From: Methylocaldum marinum
GTDB lineage: Bacteria; Pseudomonadota; Gammaproteobacteria; Methylococcales; Methylococcaceae
Length of the DNA: 64,000 nt
Direction of reading: 5' to 3'
Assembly: GCF_003584645.1 (NCBI RefSeq)
Contig: NZ_AP017928.1
Location: forward strand, 3,448,395 to 3,512,394
Shown here: one piece after another, positions 55,040 through 64,000 of the stretch
Layout of the letters: every line of letters begins with the position of its first letter
Numbering within the stretch: the stretch's first letter is position 1
The notes under the pieces: model-generated
The model's database searches: none
What the model saw: the letters and a program-made list of their open reading frames with translations, nothing else
What the model was told of the DNA's origin: nothing
Position numbers and translations under genes: made by a program

Positions 55040-56269
55040 ATGACAAGCTCTGTGCTGACAGATTTTGAATTTGCCCCTTTCGATATCATTGATGGCGACC
55101 GGGGAAAGAATTACCCAAAGCAAAATGAATTTGCTTCTGAAGGGCACTGTCTTTTCTTGAGCGCGACCAATGTAACTAAAAGCGGTTTCGATTTTTCTGA
55201 TTGCCAGTTCATCTCAGAACAGAAAGACGCAGCTCTCCGTAAAGGTAAGCTTCGTCGCGACGATGTCGTTTTAACAACAAGGGGCACAATAGGAAATTCG
55301 GCCTATTACAGTGACGTTGTTCAGTATGAACATATGAGAATTAACTCTGGAATGGTCATTCTGCGATGCGATACTGAAAATATTCTGCCCGTCTACCTTT
55401 ACCATTTTCTAAGATCACCATCTTTTTTCGGCCAAGTTAATTCTTTGCGAAGTGGAGTTGCCCAACCGCAACTTCCGATTCGCGACATGAAGAAGATCAA
55501 ACTTCCGTTACCATCAATCAAACTTCAGAGTCAAATTTCTTCGGTCCTCTCCGCCTACGACGACCTGATCGAGAACAACCGGCGGCGGATTCAGCTGCTG
55601 GAGCAGGCGGCGCGGCTGCTCTACAAGGAATGGTTCGTCCACCTCCGCTTCCCCGGCCACGAACACACCCAAATCATCGACGGCGTGCCGGAGGGGTGGC
55701 AAATTGGGACGATAGGTGACTTGGGAGAAGTCATAACTGGGAAGACTCCTAGCAAAAAGAAGCCAGAGAATTTCGGGAGCGATTTACCCTTCATCAAAAC
55801 TCCAGACATGCACGGCAATGCAATTGTTGTTCATACAGAAGAATCGCTTTCGGAAGAAGGGGCTAAAACCCAAGCCAACAAGACACTACCACCACGGTCT
55901 ATTCTTGTTTCTTGCATCGGGACAGTTGGAGCTGTGGCATTCAACGCTTCACCTGCACAAACTAACCAGCAGATCAATAGCATTGTACCTACCAGCGACT
56001 TAGTCACATATTGGGCTTACTTCATGGCTAAGGAATTGAAGCCTTTGCTTGAAGGAATGGGCGGCGGTGCGACCATGGCCAATGTGAACAAATCAAAATT
56101 TTCTGGGATTAAAGTTGTTATTCCATCCAAGCAACTGTTGAATCTGTTTTCTGATTTTGCCAAGCCAGTTTTTGATCAAATAGAGAACCTGACGATTGGT
56201 AATGCTCGACTAGCCAAAGCCCGCGACCTTCTCCTGCCCAAACTGATGAACGGGGAGGTGGCGGTATGA
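55040..56269 (+). CDS. hsdS: Type I restriction specificity subunit HsdS
   Basis: A 409-residue HsdS with two target-recognition domains (about 5-165 and 215-370), each followed by a conserved coiled coil (LSAYDDLIENNRRRIQLLEQAARLLYKEWF and NARLAKARDLLLPKLMNGEV). It chooses the DNA sequence for the HsdM and HsdR subunits. The recognition domains are clearly more AT-rich than the coiled coils and the flanking genes, suggesting domain replacement. Start and stop overlap neighbours by four bases (ATGA on both sides). Confidence 0.93.
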   Translation: MTSSVLTDFEFAPFDIIDGDRGKNYPKQNEFASEGHCLFLSATNVTKSGFDFSDCQFISEQKDAALRKGKLRRDDVVLTTRGTIGNSAYYSDVVQYEHMRINSGMVILRCDTENILPVYLYHFLRSPSFFGQVNSLRSGVAQPQLPIRDMKKIKLPLPSIKLQSQISSVLSAYDDLIENNRRRIQLLEQAARLLYKEWFVHLRFPGHEHTQIIDGVPEGWQIGTIGDLGEVITGKTPSKKKPENFGSDLPFIKTPDMHGNAIVVHTEESLSEEGAKTQANKTLPPRSILVSCIGTVGAVAFNASPAQTNQQINSIVPTSDLVTYWAYFMAKELKPLLEGMGGGATMANVNKSKFSGIKVVIPSKQLLNLFSDFAKPVFDQIENLTIGNARLAKARDLLLPKLMNGEVAV

Positions 56270-57018
56270 AAACCCTATCCTCTGCAATGCATGGCAAATA
56301 CGATCCTGCCCAATGTACGGGCGACCGGCCGGTCGCCCCTACGGGTCGCGCCCCCGGCTGCGATCAGGGCCGGTCGCCCCAACGAAACCGCCGTTCCATC
56401 CGGCTCCAGGGATACGATTATTCCCAGGCCGGGGCCTATTTTGTCACCCTCTGCACCCACAACCGGGAATGTTTGTTCGGGGAAATCGTAAACGGCGAAA
56501 TGCGGTTGAACGACGCAGGTCAGATTGTTGCCGGCGAATGGTTGAAAACCGCAGAAATCCGCGACGAAATCGAATTGGACGCATGGGTTGTGATGCCCAA
56601 CCATTTTCACGGGATATTGGTGATTACCGATGGTAGGGGCGACCGGCCGGTCGCCCCCGTGGATGGGGTCGCCCCCATGAATGGCACCACGATATCGGGC
56701 GAACAGGGCGACCGGCGGGTCGCCCCTACGGGACCGCAACCACGGTCCATTGGTGCGGTCATGGCCGGGTTCAAATCCGCCGTCACCAAACGCATCAACG
56801 AATTGCGACAATCCCCCGGCGCGAAATTATGGCAGCGCAATTATTGGGAACACATCGTCCGCAATGAACCGGAATTGAACCGCATTCGGGAATACATCCA
56901 CAACAACCCGGCGCAATGGGAATTGGACAAATTGCATCCATCACCCCTGTACGGGCGACCAGCCGGTCGCCCCAACGAAGTTCGGGAACCGATCGCCGAA
57001 TATGGCATGGAGGCATAG
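56266..57018 (+). CDS. REP-associated tyrosine transposase (RAYT), carrying REP copies in its own frame
   Basis: A 250-residue Y1 transposase of RAYT type: SIRLQGYDYSQAGAYFVTLCTHNRECLFG, the HUH motif in WVVMPNHFHGILVI, and the catalytic Tyr probably in NYWEHIVRNEPEL. REP palindromes fall inside the reading frame at the N-terminus, in the middle (twice) and at the C-terminus, where they encode TGDRPVAPTG, RGDRPVAP, QGDRRVAPTG and YGRPAGRPNE. The gene sits in the hsd operon, overlapping hsdS by four bases and six bases before the next gene. RAYTs are thought to move REP sequences. Confidence 0.9.
   Translation: MKTLSSAMHGKYDPAQCTGDRPVAPTGRAPGCDQGRSPQRNRRSIRLQGYDYSQAGAYFVTLCTHNRECLFGEIVNGEMRLNDAGQIVAGEWLKTAEIRDEIELDAWVVMPNHFHGILVITDGRGDRPVAPVDGVAPMNGTTISGEQGDRRVAPTGPQPRSIGAVMAGFKSAVTKRINELRQSPGAKLWQRNYWEHIVRNEPELNRIREYIHNNPAQWELDKLHPSPLYGRPAGRPNEVREPIAEYGMEA
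56315..56342. repeat. REP palindrome, family C, copy 3 (RAYT 5' end)
   Basis: GTACGGGCGACC-GGCC-GGTCGCCCCTAC, perfectly palindromic apart from the ends. A partial copy (GGCCGGTCGCCCCAAC) follows at about 56368-56384. Confidence 0.88.
56633..56658. repeat. REP palindrome, family C, copy 4 (inside RAYT)
   Basis: GTAGGGGCGACC-GGCC-GGTCGCCCCC immediately after the HUH region. A partial GGGGTCGCCCCC follows at about 56666. Confidence 0.85.
56704..56729. repeat. REP palindrome, family C, copy 5 (inside RAYT)
   Basis: CAGGGCGACC-GGCG-GGTCGCCCCTAC, 71 bases after copy 4, encoding QGDRRVAPT in the transposase frame. Confidence 0.85.
56949..56976. repeat. REP palindrome, family C, copy 6 (RAYT 3' end)
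   Basis: GTACGGGCGACC-AGCC-GGTCGCCCCAAC, encoding YGRPAGRPNE near the transposase C-terminus. With copy 3 it brackets the transposase core. Confidence 0.88.
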
Positions 57019-57023
57019 ATGGT

Positions 57024-58445
57024 ATGAATCGGTCCGACCTCCTATCCCAAATCGCCCTCGGCGAAGACTCCACCCGCCAGTTCAAGGCGGATGTGAAGAA
57101 TGCCGACTCCCTGGCCTCGGAGATGGCGGCTTTTGCCAACACCAATGGCGGCACCATCTTTATCGGTGTGGCTGACGACGGCTCGGTGTCTGGGTTATCG
57201 GCGCAGGATGTGGCCCGCATCAATCAGCTCATCAGCAATGCCGCCAGCCATCTGGTGCGCAGCCCTTTGGCGGTGCAGACTGAGAATGTGGCGCTGGAAA
57301 ACGGCTGTATCGTCATCGTGCTGACCGTGCCCAAGGGGATCGACAAGCCTTACTTCGACAAGAACGGGGTGATCTGGCTCAAGGCCGGAGCCGACAAGCG
57401 GCGGGTGAACTCCAAGGAGGAACTGCGCCGCCTGTTTCAGTTCACCAACCAGTTTCACGCCGACGAACTGCCCACCAAGGCAGGCATCGACAAGCTGGAT
57501 AAGCTGCGCTTTCGCGATTTCCTGCGGGATGTCTATAAACAGGAGTACCCCGATTCCCCCGCCGAGCTGACTCGGCTGCTGCAGAACATGAATCTGGCCA
57601 CCGATGACGGCAGGTTGAACCTGGCCGGGGTGCTGCTGTTTGCCGAGCAGCCGGAATGGATCGTGCCGCAGTTTGTGGTCAAGGCGATCCGCTATCCCGG
57701 CAACAAAATTCACGCCACCGACTACCTCGACACCGAGGACTTTTCCGGCCCGCTGCCCAAGCTTTTTGAGGGTGCGCTCGCTTTTATCATGCGTAACCTG
57801 CACAAGGTGCAGGCCGGGCGCGGGGTGAATGCGCCTGGCCTGCCGGAGATTCCCGAGGCGGTTTTCGAGGAGCTGCTGGTCAATGCCCTGGTGCACCGGG
57901 ATTACCTGGTCAGCGCCCCGATCCGCCTGTTTGTCTTCGACAACCGCATCGAGATCATCAGCCCCGGCCATCTGCCCAACAACCTGACGGTGGAGAAGAT
58001 CCGGGCCGGAAACTCCAATATCCGCAACCCGATCCTGGTTTCCTATGTCGCCAAGGGGCTGCTGCCCTACCACGGGCTGGGTTCGGGCATCAAAAGGGCT
58101 CTGGAGAAATGGCCTACCATCGACTTTAGCGATGACCACGATGGCTGTTTGTTCACCGCCACGGTTCACCGGAAGGCGGTGGAAGAGCTGGAATTAGAGG
58201 ATAAAGGTGCATTAAAGGTGCAGATAAAGGGGCGGCCCGCACCTTTAAAAGCATCTTTATCCGCGATTCAGGTGCAATTGCTGGATTTTATTCGTTCAAA
58301 TCCGGCTATTTCCTATGACGAACTGGCGGAGATGACCCAAAAGGACCGCACCACCGTCATGCGTAATATAGGAAAACTGAAGGATGTTGGTATCCTGCGG
58401 CGTGTGGGCTCCAAAAAAACCGGCCACTGGGAGGTGATTGAATGA
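57024..58445 (+). CDS. AlbA_2 (Schlafen-type) DNA-binding domain plus ATPase-like and winged-helix domains
   Basis: A 473-residue protein from ATG 57024. The AlbA_2 domain (about 10-125) has EDSTRQFKADVKNADSLASEMAAFANTNGGTIFIGVADDG. A HATPase_c_4-like domain (about 290-385) has FEELLVNALVHRDYLVSAPIRLFVFDNRIEIISPG and GLGSGIKRALE. A winged helix ends the protein (SYDELAEMTQKDRTTVMRNIGKLKDVGIL). Such proteins are frequent companions of type I systems; the task is unproven, perhaps regulation. It overlaps hsdR by four bases. Confidence 0.88.
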   Translation: MNRSDLLSQIALGEDSTRQFKADVKNADSLASEMAAFANTNGGTIFIGVADDGSVSGLSAQDVARINQLISNAASHLVRSPLAVQTENVALENGCIVIVLTVPKGIDKPYFDKNGVIWLKAGADKRRVNSKEELRRLFQFTNQFHADELPTKAGIDKLDKLRFRDFLRDVYKQEYPDSPAELTRLLQNMNLATDDGRLNLAGVLLFAEQPEWIVPQFVVKAIRYPGNKIHATDYLDTEDFSGPLPKLFEGALAFIMRNLHKVQAGRGVNAPGLPEIPEAVFEELLVNALVHRDYLVSAPIRLFVFDNRIEIISPGHLPNNLTVEKIRAGNSNIRNPILVSYVAKGLLPYHGLGSGIKRALEKWPTIDFSDDHDGCLFTATVHRKAVEELELEDKGALKVQIKGRPAPLKASLSAIQVQLLDFIRSNPAISYDELAEMTQKDRTTVMRNIGKLKDVGILRRVGSKKTGHWEVIE

Positions 58446-61400
58446 CCCCCGCCCCCTACACCGAAGACACTCTCGTCCAGCAGACCACCGCCGAGTACCT
58501 GGAGAAGGAGCTTGGCTGGCAGTCGGTGTACGCCTACAACAACGAGGATTTCGGGCCGGACAGCCTGCTGGGCCGGGAATCGGACCGCGAGGTGGTGTTG
58601 ACCCGCACCCTGCGGGCCAAGATCGAGGAACTGAATCCCGGACTACCGGCTTCGGCCTATGACGATGCTGTCCGCCAGATTGTCGCGGTTTCCGCCTCTC
58701 AAACCATGGCCGCCACCAATCGGGAGAAATACGAACTGATCAAGGACGGCGCGCAGGTCACCTTTCGCAACGCCAAGGACGAGCGGGTGCGCCAGCGGTT
58801 GCGGGTGTTCGATTTCGATAATCCCGAGAACAACCATTTCCTTTGTGTTCGAGAGCTGTGGTTGCGGGGTGATCTGTATCGCCGCCGGGCGGATATCGTC
58901 GGGTTCGTCAACGGTCTGCCGCTGCTGTTCATGGAGCTGAAGAACGTCAGCAAGGATATCCGCGCCGCCTACGAGCAGAACTTCCTGGACTACAAGGACA
59001 CCGTCCCGCATCTGTTTCATCACAATGCCATGGTGGTGCTGGCCAACGGGGTGGATGCCAAACTCGGTTCGCTCACCAGCCGGTTCGAGCATTTCCACGA
59101 GTGGAAACGGTTGGCCGAGAATCAGCCGGGTGTGGTGGCCATGGAGACGCTGCTCAAGGGGGTCTGCGCGAAAGCCAATTTCCTGGACCTGGTGGAGAAC
59201 TTCATTGTTTTCGACGACTCGGCCGGGGAATCGCGGAAGATTCTGGCCCGCAACCACCAGTTCCTCGGCGTCAACCGGGCCATCGAGGCGGTGCGCGACA
59301 GGAAGAGCCGGAACGGCAAGCTGGGGGTATTCTGGCATACCCAAGGGTCGGGCAAGAGCTATTCCATGGTGCTCTTCACCCGCAAGGTCCATCGCAAGCT
59401 GGGCGGCAACTTCACCTTCCTGATCCTCACCGACCGCGATGACCTGGATACGCAGATCTACAAGACCTTTGCCGGATGCGGCGTGGTGGACAACGACCGC
59501 GACCCGTGCCGGGCAGCGAGTGGCGAGCATCTCGCCCAGCTGCTGGCCCAGCACAAGTCGCATGTCTTTTCACTGATCCAGAAATTCAATCAGACCGTGG
59601 TCGAAGGGGATGCCTACTCCCGGCGTGACGATCTCATCGTTATCACCGACGAGGCCCACCGCACCCAGTACGGCACGCTGGCGCTCAACATGCGCAATGC
59701 CCTGCCAAACGCCAACTATATCGGTTTCACCGGCACGCCGCTCTTTAAGGACGACGAGATCACCCGACGGGTGTTCGGCGATTACGTCTCCACCTACGAT
59801 TTCCAGCGGGCCGTGGAGGACAAGGCCACGGTGCCGCTCTACTACGACGCGCGTGGCGACAAACTCGGCGTGGCGGTCGGCGATCTGAACGAGCGGATCG
59901 CCGAGAAACTGGAAGAACTGGAGACGGGCGATATCGATGTGGAGCAGCGCCTGGAGCAGGAGCTCAAGCGCGACTATCACATCATCACGGCCGGGAAACG
60001 CCTCGACCAGGTTGCCCGCGATTTTGTGCGCCACTATTCCACGGCGTGGGAAACCGGCAAGGCGATGCTGGTCTGCATCGACAAGATCACCTGCGTCCGC
60101 ATGCACAAGCTGATCGAGTTCTATTGGAACCAGAGAATCGGCGAGTTGGAAGCGCAGTTGCCCAAAGCCACGGATGAGCAGAACGACAAAATCGCCGGGA
60201 GCGATTTTGGACAGCCGGAGGCTGGCCCGAAGGGCGAACGCCAGGGATGGGGTGAGCAACAGTACCGGCGACGCCAGATCGAGTGGATGCGCCAGACGCA
60301 GATGGCGGTCGTGGTCAGCGAGGAACAGGGCGAGGTCGAGAAGTTCCGCAAGTGGGAGCTGGACATCACCCCGCACCGTCGCCTGATTAAGGAAGGCATC
60401 GACCTGCCCGAGGCGATGTGGAAACAGCCGCAGTTCCAGAACATGCAGCGGCTGTCATTGGACGATGCATTCAAGGTCGAGGAACACCCCTTTCGCGTCG
60501 CCATCGTCTGCGCCATGTGGCTGACCGGCTTTGACGTGCCCAGCCTCTCCACCCTGTACTTGGACAAGCCGCTCAAGGCGCACACGCTGATGCAGGCCAT
60601 TGCCCGAGCAAACCGGGTGAGCGAAGGAAAGAACAACGGGATGATCGTCGATTACTGCGGCATCCTGAAGAATCTGCGCAAGGCGTTGGCGACCTTCGCC
60701 GGAATGGGCAATGACGGTCGCGATGGCGAGGGGGGCGAGACCGAACCGGCCAAGCCGGATGAAGACCTGCTGGCCAATCTTCGTGAAGCGATTGCCTTTG
60801 TCCGGGCTTTTCTGGAGGAGCGAAACGCGTCTTTGGACGAGATTACGGGGCAGACCGGTTTTGCCAGGAATGCGGCAATTCTCGCGGCCAAGGAGGCCGC
60901 GAACGAAAACGACGAGACGAGAAAACGCTTTGAAGTGATGTGCCGGGCGGTGTTCTCGAAGTTCAAGGCCTGCATCACCATCGAAGGAATCAATGATTGC
61001 CGGGGCGACTTCGACGCCATCAACATCGTCTATAAAAGCCTGCAACAGGACCGTGAGCAGGCGGATATCACCGATATCATCCGCCAGCTGCATCAGGTCG
61101 TGGATGAGGCGATTGAGACACAGACTGGGCCGGCTGTTGCCGAAGAGTTGCCACCATACGATATCAGCAAGATCGATTTCGACCGGTTGCGCCGGGAGTT
61201 CGAGCGCAGTCCGGCCAAGCGCACTACCGTGCAGAATCTGAAGACCGCCATCGAACAACGCTTGCAGCGTCTGCTCCAGCAGAATCCCTTGCGGACCGAT
61301 TTTCAACGGCATTACGAGGGAATTGTCGCCGAGTACAACCGCGAGAAGGATCGCGTGACCATCGAGAAGACCTTTGAAGCGCTTCTGCAGATCATGGGCG

Positions 61401-61765
61401 AGATGGACGATGAGGAGAGCCGCGCCGTGCGGGAAGGGCTCGATGAGGAAAGTCTCGCCGTATTCGACTTGCTGAGAAAGCCAAACCTAACGTCTGGTGA
61501 CATCAAACGCATCAAGGCGGTCGCCGTTGACCTGCTGGAAACGCTTAAGGCGGAAAAACTGCGGATCAATCATTGGCGCGACAAGGAATCCACCCGGGAC
61601 GCGGTCCGTCTGACGATTCAGGACTATCTCTGGAGCGAGAACACCGGGTTGCCGGAGACCTATTCAGAGGATGACGTACGGGACAAGACTGAGGCGGTTT
61701 TCGTGCATGTGTTCCGGGCGTATCCCACGGTGCCATCACCCTACTACGCCGGCATGGCGTCGTAG
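58442..61765 (+). CDS. hsdR: Type I restriction endonuclease motor subunit HsdR
   Basis: A 1,107-residue HsdR. The PD-(D/E)xK nuclease site is RRADIVGFVNGLPLLFMELKN (about 148-168). The helicase motor has Walker A HTQGSGKS (about 300), DEAHRTQYG (about 404), FTGTPLF and a second RecA lobe with CAMWLTGFDVPSLSTLYLDKPLKAHTLMQAIARANRV. The C-terminal helical domain is complete. It cuts unmodified DNA after ATP-driven translocation, in complex with HsdM and HsdS. It appears intact while hsdM is frameshifted; without an active methylase this would be hazardous unless HsdR is also unassembled. Confidence 0.95.
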   Translation: MTPAPYTEDTLVQQTTAEYLEKELGWQSVYAYNNEDFGPDSLLGRESDREVVLTRTLRAKIEELNPGLPASAYDDAVRQIVAVSASQTMAATNREKYELIKDGAQVTFRNAKDERVRQRLRVFDFDNPENNHFLCVRELWLRGDLYRRRADIVGFVNGLPLLFMELKNVSKDIRAAYEQNFLDYKDTVPHLFHHNAMVVLANGVDAKLGSLTSRFEHFHEWKRLAENQPGVVAMETLLKGVCAKANFLDLVENFIVFDDSAGESRKILARNHQFLGVNRAIEAVRDRKSRNGKLGVFWHTQGSGKSYSMVLFTRKVHRKLGGNFTFLILTDRDDLDTQIYKTFAGCGVVDNDRDPCRAASGEHLAQLLAQHKSHVFSLIQKFNQTVVEGDAYSRRDDLIVITDEAHRTQYGTLALNMRNALPNANYIGFTGTPLFKDDEITRRVFGDYVSTYDFQRAVEDKATVPLYYDARGDKLGVAVGDLNERIAEKLEELETGDIDVEQRLEQELKRDYHIITAGKRLDQVARDFVRHYSTAWETGKAMLVCIDKITCVRMHKLIEFYWNQRIGELEAQLPKATDEQNDKIAGSDFGQPEAGPKGERQGWGEQQYRRRQIEWMRQTQMAVVVSEEQGEVEKFRKWELDITPHRRLIKEGIDLPEAMWKQPQFQNMQRLSLDDAFKVEEHPFRVAIVCAMWLTGFDVPSLSTLYLDKPLKAHTLMQAIARANRVSEGKNNGMIVDYCGILKNLRKALATFAGMGNDGRDGEGGETEPAKPDEDLLANLREAIAFVRAFLEERNASLDEITGQTGFARNAAILAAKEAANENDETRKRFEVMCRAVFSKFKACITIEGINDCRGDFDAINIVYKSLQQDREQADITDIIRQLHQVVDEAIETQTGPAVAEELPPYDISKIDFDRLRREFERSPAKRTTVQNLKTAIEQRLQRLLQQNPLRTDFQRHYEGIVAEYNREKDRVTIEKTFEALLQIMGEMDDEESRAVREGLDEESLAVFDLLRKPNLTSGDIKRIKAVAVDLLETLKAEKLRINHWRDKESTRDAVRLTIQDYLWSENTGLPETYSEDDVRDKTEAVFVHVFRAYPTVPSPYYAGMAS

Positions 61766-61783
61766 AGAGTAGCGAAGGAAAAC

Positions 61784-62787
61784 ATGAAAAATCAGCCACC
61801 CCACACCATCACCCCGGAGATCCTGAATCGGGTCGCCGCGATCAGCGAGGCCATCGGGCGGTTGACCGTGCTCACCGATCAGGCGAGAGCGTTGCGACTG
61901 CGGCGTATCAACCGCGTCCGCACCATTCATGGCTCGCTGGCCATCGAGGGCAACACCCTGAGCGAAGCGCAGATCACCGCGATTCTGGAGGGAAAGCGCG
62001 TCATCGCCTCGCCCCGCGAGGTGCAGGAGGTGAAAAATGCCCTGGCTGCCTACGACCGCTTCGACACCTGGAAGCCCGAGGCGGAAAAGGACCTGCTGGA
62101 AGCGCACAGTTTTTTGATGTCCGGCCTGATCGACGAGGCGGGTATGTATCGACAGGGCGGCGTGGGGTGATGGCGGGCGACCAAGTGATCCATATGGCCC
62201 CGCCCGCCGACCGGGTGCCGCAACTGATGGGCGGCCTGTTCGCTTGGCTGGCCGCCACGGACACCCACTCGCTCGTCGCCAGCTCGGTCTTTCATTATGA
62301 ATTCGAATTCATCCACCCTTTCGCCAACGGCAACGGCCGCATGGGGCGGCTGTGGCAGAGCCTGATTCTGGCCCGCTGGAATCCCCTGTTCGCCGACATC
62401 CCGGTGGAAAGCCTAATCTTCGAGCACCAGGCCGAGTATTACGCAGCGTTGCAGGAGAGTACCCGACAAACCAACTCCGCGCCGTTCATCTCCTTCATGC
62501 TGCGGATGATCCTGGATACCGTGACCACCTCGACCCCGGAAGTTGCGCCGGAAGTTACCCCGGAAGTCCGACTGCTCTCGGTCCTTACCGGCGAGATGAC
62601 CCGGCAACAGCTCAAAAAGGCGCTCGGGCTGAAAGACGATGAGCATTTTCGTAAGGCTTATCTACTCCCCGCTTTGGAGGCCGGGTTTATTGAAATGGCC
62701 ATCCCCGACAAGCCGCGCAGCAGCAAGCAGAAATACCGGCTGACCGACAAGGGCCGTCAGGTGATGGCCCAGCATGGCGGTGGATAA
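61784..62787 (+). pseudogene. Fic-domain protein, frameshifted
   Basis: Two frames read as one Fic protein of about 333 residues. The first (61784 to about 62165) has the inhibitory motif GSLAIEGNTLSEAQI and ends RQGGVG-stop. The second resumes VMAGDQVIHMAPPADRVPQLMGGL, with the catalytic motif HPFANGNGRMGRLW (HPFxxGNGRxxR), and a C-terminal winged helix (MTRQQLKKALGLKDDEHFRKAYLLPALEAGFIEMA). One G missing from the GGGG run at 62164-62167 explains the shift. Fic enzymes usually AMPylate proteins. It follows hsdR by 18 bases and belongs to the same operon. Confidence 0.85.
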
Positions 62788-62835
62788 CTCGCGACACGGC
62801 TTACCCGCACCAGGCCGTGAAAGTTGAAGAAAAAG

Positions 62836-62872
62836 CCTGTCTTTGCACCGGCTTTGGCATGTAAAACAGGCC
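62836..62872. terminator. Candidate terminator between convergent fic and dinB
   Basis: GCCTGT (62836) and ACAGGC (62867) with further pairing of TTTGC/GCA-AAA close a hairpin, with AAAA on the left and a weak T-rich right side. It lies where the two transcripts converge. The interval 62788-62983 has no gene. Confidence 0.45.
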
Positions 62873-62983
62873 TCCTTCTAATGGACATCCACGCCCCGGT
62901 GGCGAAGCAAGGGCGGCATGACAGCGAGGTTTCGGCGGACTTCGTTGCCGATCCCTTTCGGATGCGAGCATTCGACGGAAAGA

Positions 62984-64000
62984 TCAGTCCGCAGCGAACA
63001 GATCCAATGTCGTCGGACCTTGCGTCTTTTCCAGGACCGAAAAACTGACGCCCAGCAGGCGGACCTTGCGGCGGCCGGCTTCGGTGCGGGCCAGGAGTTC
63101 GGCGAGAAGCGGGAGGACATCGCGAATGTCGCGGAAGGGACGATCCACGGTTCGGGCACGGGTGACCAGCTCGAAGTCGTCGTATTTGACTTTGACCGTC
63201 AGGCCGCGGGCTTGAAGCCCGTATCGGACCAGTTTTTTGAGGACGCCCGCGGCCAGTCCGGCGAGGTTCTCAAGCATTTCGGCCGGGTCCGAGAGGTCGA
63301 CGGGAAACGTGGTTTCCGCACCCCAGGACTTTCTCGGACGGTTGGAAACGACCGGCCGCTCGTCGATGCCGCGGGCGAGCCGGTGGTAATACTCCCCGGC
63401 CTTGCCGAAATGCCGGATCAGCGTGGGCAGGGGCACTTGCTCCAGATCGCGGCCGCAGCGTATGCCCAGCGCGAGCATCCTGGCTTCCGTGGCCTTGCCT
63501 ATGCCGTGGAAAGCGCCTATGGGGAGTTCCGCGATGACGGCCCTGCCCTGCTCCGGCGGAATCAGGCAAAGTCCGTCGGGCTTGTGGCGATCGGAAGCGA
63601 TCTTGGCGAGGAACTTGTTGTAGGAGACTCCCGCGGAGGCGGTGAGCCGGGTCGTTCCCCTGATTCGGCGCTTGATGTCCTCGGCCATGCGCGTGGCGGA
63701 ACCCCGGAACAGCCGACTGGCCGTGACATCCAGATAAGCTTCGTCGAGCGAGACGGCCTCCACCTGCTCCGTGAAATCCAGAAAGATGGCGCGAATTTCG
63801 GCCGAAACCGCCCGGTACACGTCGAACCGCGGCCGCACGAACACCGCCTCGGGACACAGCCGGTAAGCGTGGGCGGCAGGCATGGCGGATCGGATGCCGA
63901 ACGCCCTCGCCTCATAGCTGCACGTCGCCACCACCCCGCGCGAGTTCGGGGTGCCGCCGACCACCACGGGTTTGCCCCGGAGTTCGGGAAAGTCCCGCTG
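62984..64000 (-). CDS. dinB: DNA polymerase IV (DinB), N-terminus beyond window
   Basis: A Y-family translesion polymerase. The frame continues off the right edge (QRDFPELRGKPVVVGG is readable before the first in-window GTG), so only about the first 30 residues are missing. The catalytic pair is in VSLDEAYLDVT, and further family stretches are ATCSYEARAFGIRSAMPAAHAYRLCP, SYNKFLAKIASDRHKPDG and the HhH region PIGAFHGIGKATEARMLALGI. The little-finger domain (about 230-330) is complete. It copies damaged templates and is often SOS-controlled; no promoter is visible. Confidence 0.93.
   Translation of the reverse strand, partial: QRDFPELRGKPVVVGGTPNSRGVVATCSYEARAFGIRSAMPAAHAYRLCPEAVFVRPRFDVYRAVSAEIRAIFLDFTEQVEAVSLDEAYLDVTASRLFRGSATRMAEDIKRRIRGTTRLTASAGVSYNKFLAKIASDRHKPDGLCLIPPEQGRAVIAELPIGAFHGIGKATEARMLALGIRCGRDLEQVPLPTLIRHFGKAGEYYHRLARGIDERPVVSNRPRKSWGAETTFPVDLSDPAEMLENLAGLAAGVLKKLVRYGLQARGLTVKVKYDDFELVTRARTVDRPFRDIRDVLPLLAELLARTEAGRRKVRLLGVSFSVLEKTQGPTTLDLFAAD

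Noticed and set aside
54289..56976. The spaced GC-rich palindromes as a CRISPR array
   Set aside because: Spacing is irregular (about 70 to 1,900 bases), copies lie inside coding frames, and no cas genes are present; they are REP sequences.

Overview
The window is GC-rich proteobacterial chromosome. The gene types suggest a gammaproteobacterium, perhaps a diazotrophic methanotroph of the Methylococcales, but that assignment is inference from content and style; no rRNA or other diagnostic marker is present. Both ends cut through genes: an ABC substrate-binding protein at the left and a DinB polymerase at the right.

Layout. 1-4 kb: a FecCD-type ABC importer operon with luciferase-like flavin monooxygenase genes. 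4.2-7.8 kb: nifH and nifK with no nifD between them (a 365-base gap carrying a dispersed palindromic repeat), then a group III truncated haemoglobin. 7.9-15.6 kb: molybdate genes, namely a stand-alone divergent ModC, an outer-membrane beta-barrel, modA, modE, a two-domain Mop protein, modB and modC. Sites resembling the E. coli ModE operator lie upstream of nifH and upstream of the barrel-mod operon, tying the two loci together as supply and use of molybdenum. 15.9-17.7 kb: an IS200/IS605 element with tnpA, tnpB and a likely omega RNA. 17.8-26 kb: an M15 peptidase, an arsenic operon (arsR with an ATA start, arsI, arsC, acr3), an FMN reductase and a CoA-disulfide-reductase/rhodanese fusion. 26.1-28.7 kb: TcmP plus DUF5131, divergent from a LexA-like repressor with an operator between them. 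29-34 kb: an amber-interrupted secreted protein, a lipoprotein, a formyltransferase, and a TauE/tandem-CrcB/DUF190 fluoride cluster. 34-46 kb: a MacAB/LolCDE-like efflux operon, a desaturase, and a frameshifted CheB-CheR-kinase-receiver hybrid. 46-52 kb: miscellaneous genes including a secreted purple-acid-type phosphatase.

52-62.8 kb is an island: an ssrA-like 3' end, then XRE regulator, hsdM (frameshifted), hsdS, a REP-associated tyrosine transposase (RAYT), an AlbA_2 protein, hsdR and a frameshifted Fic protein, almost all overlapping or a few bases apart. Copies of the RAYT's presumed REP palindrome sit inside hsdM and inside the RAYT gene itself.

Several genes are broken by one- to five-base slips in short repeats (kinase hybrid, fic, hsdM, a GlsB-like gene). 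They may be real decay or read/assembly error, and the same caution applies to the missing nifD, whose place is taken by a repeat found at several other loci here.
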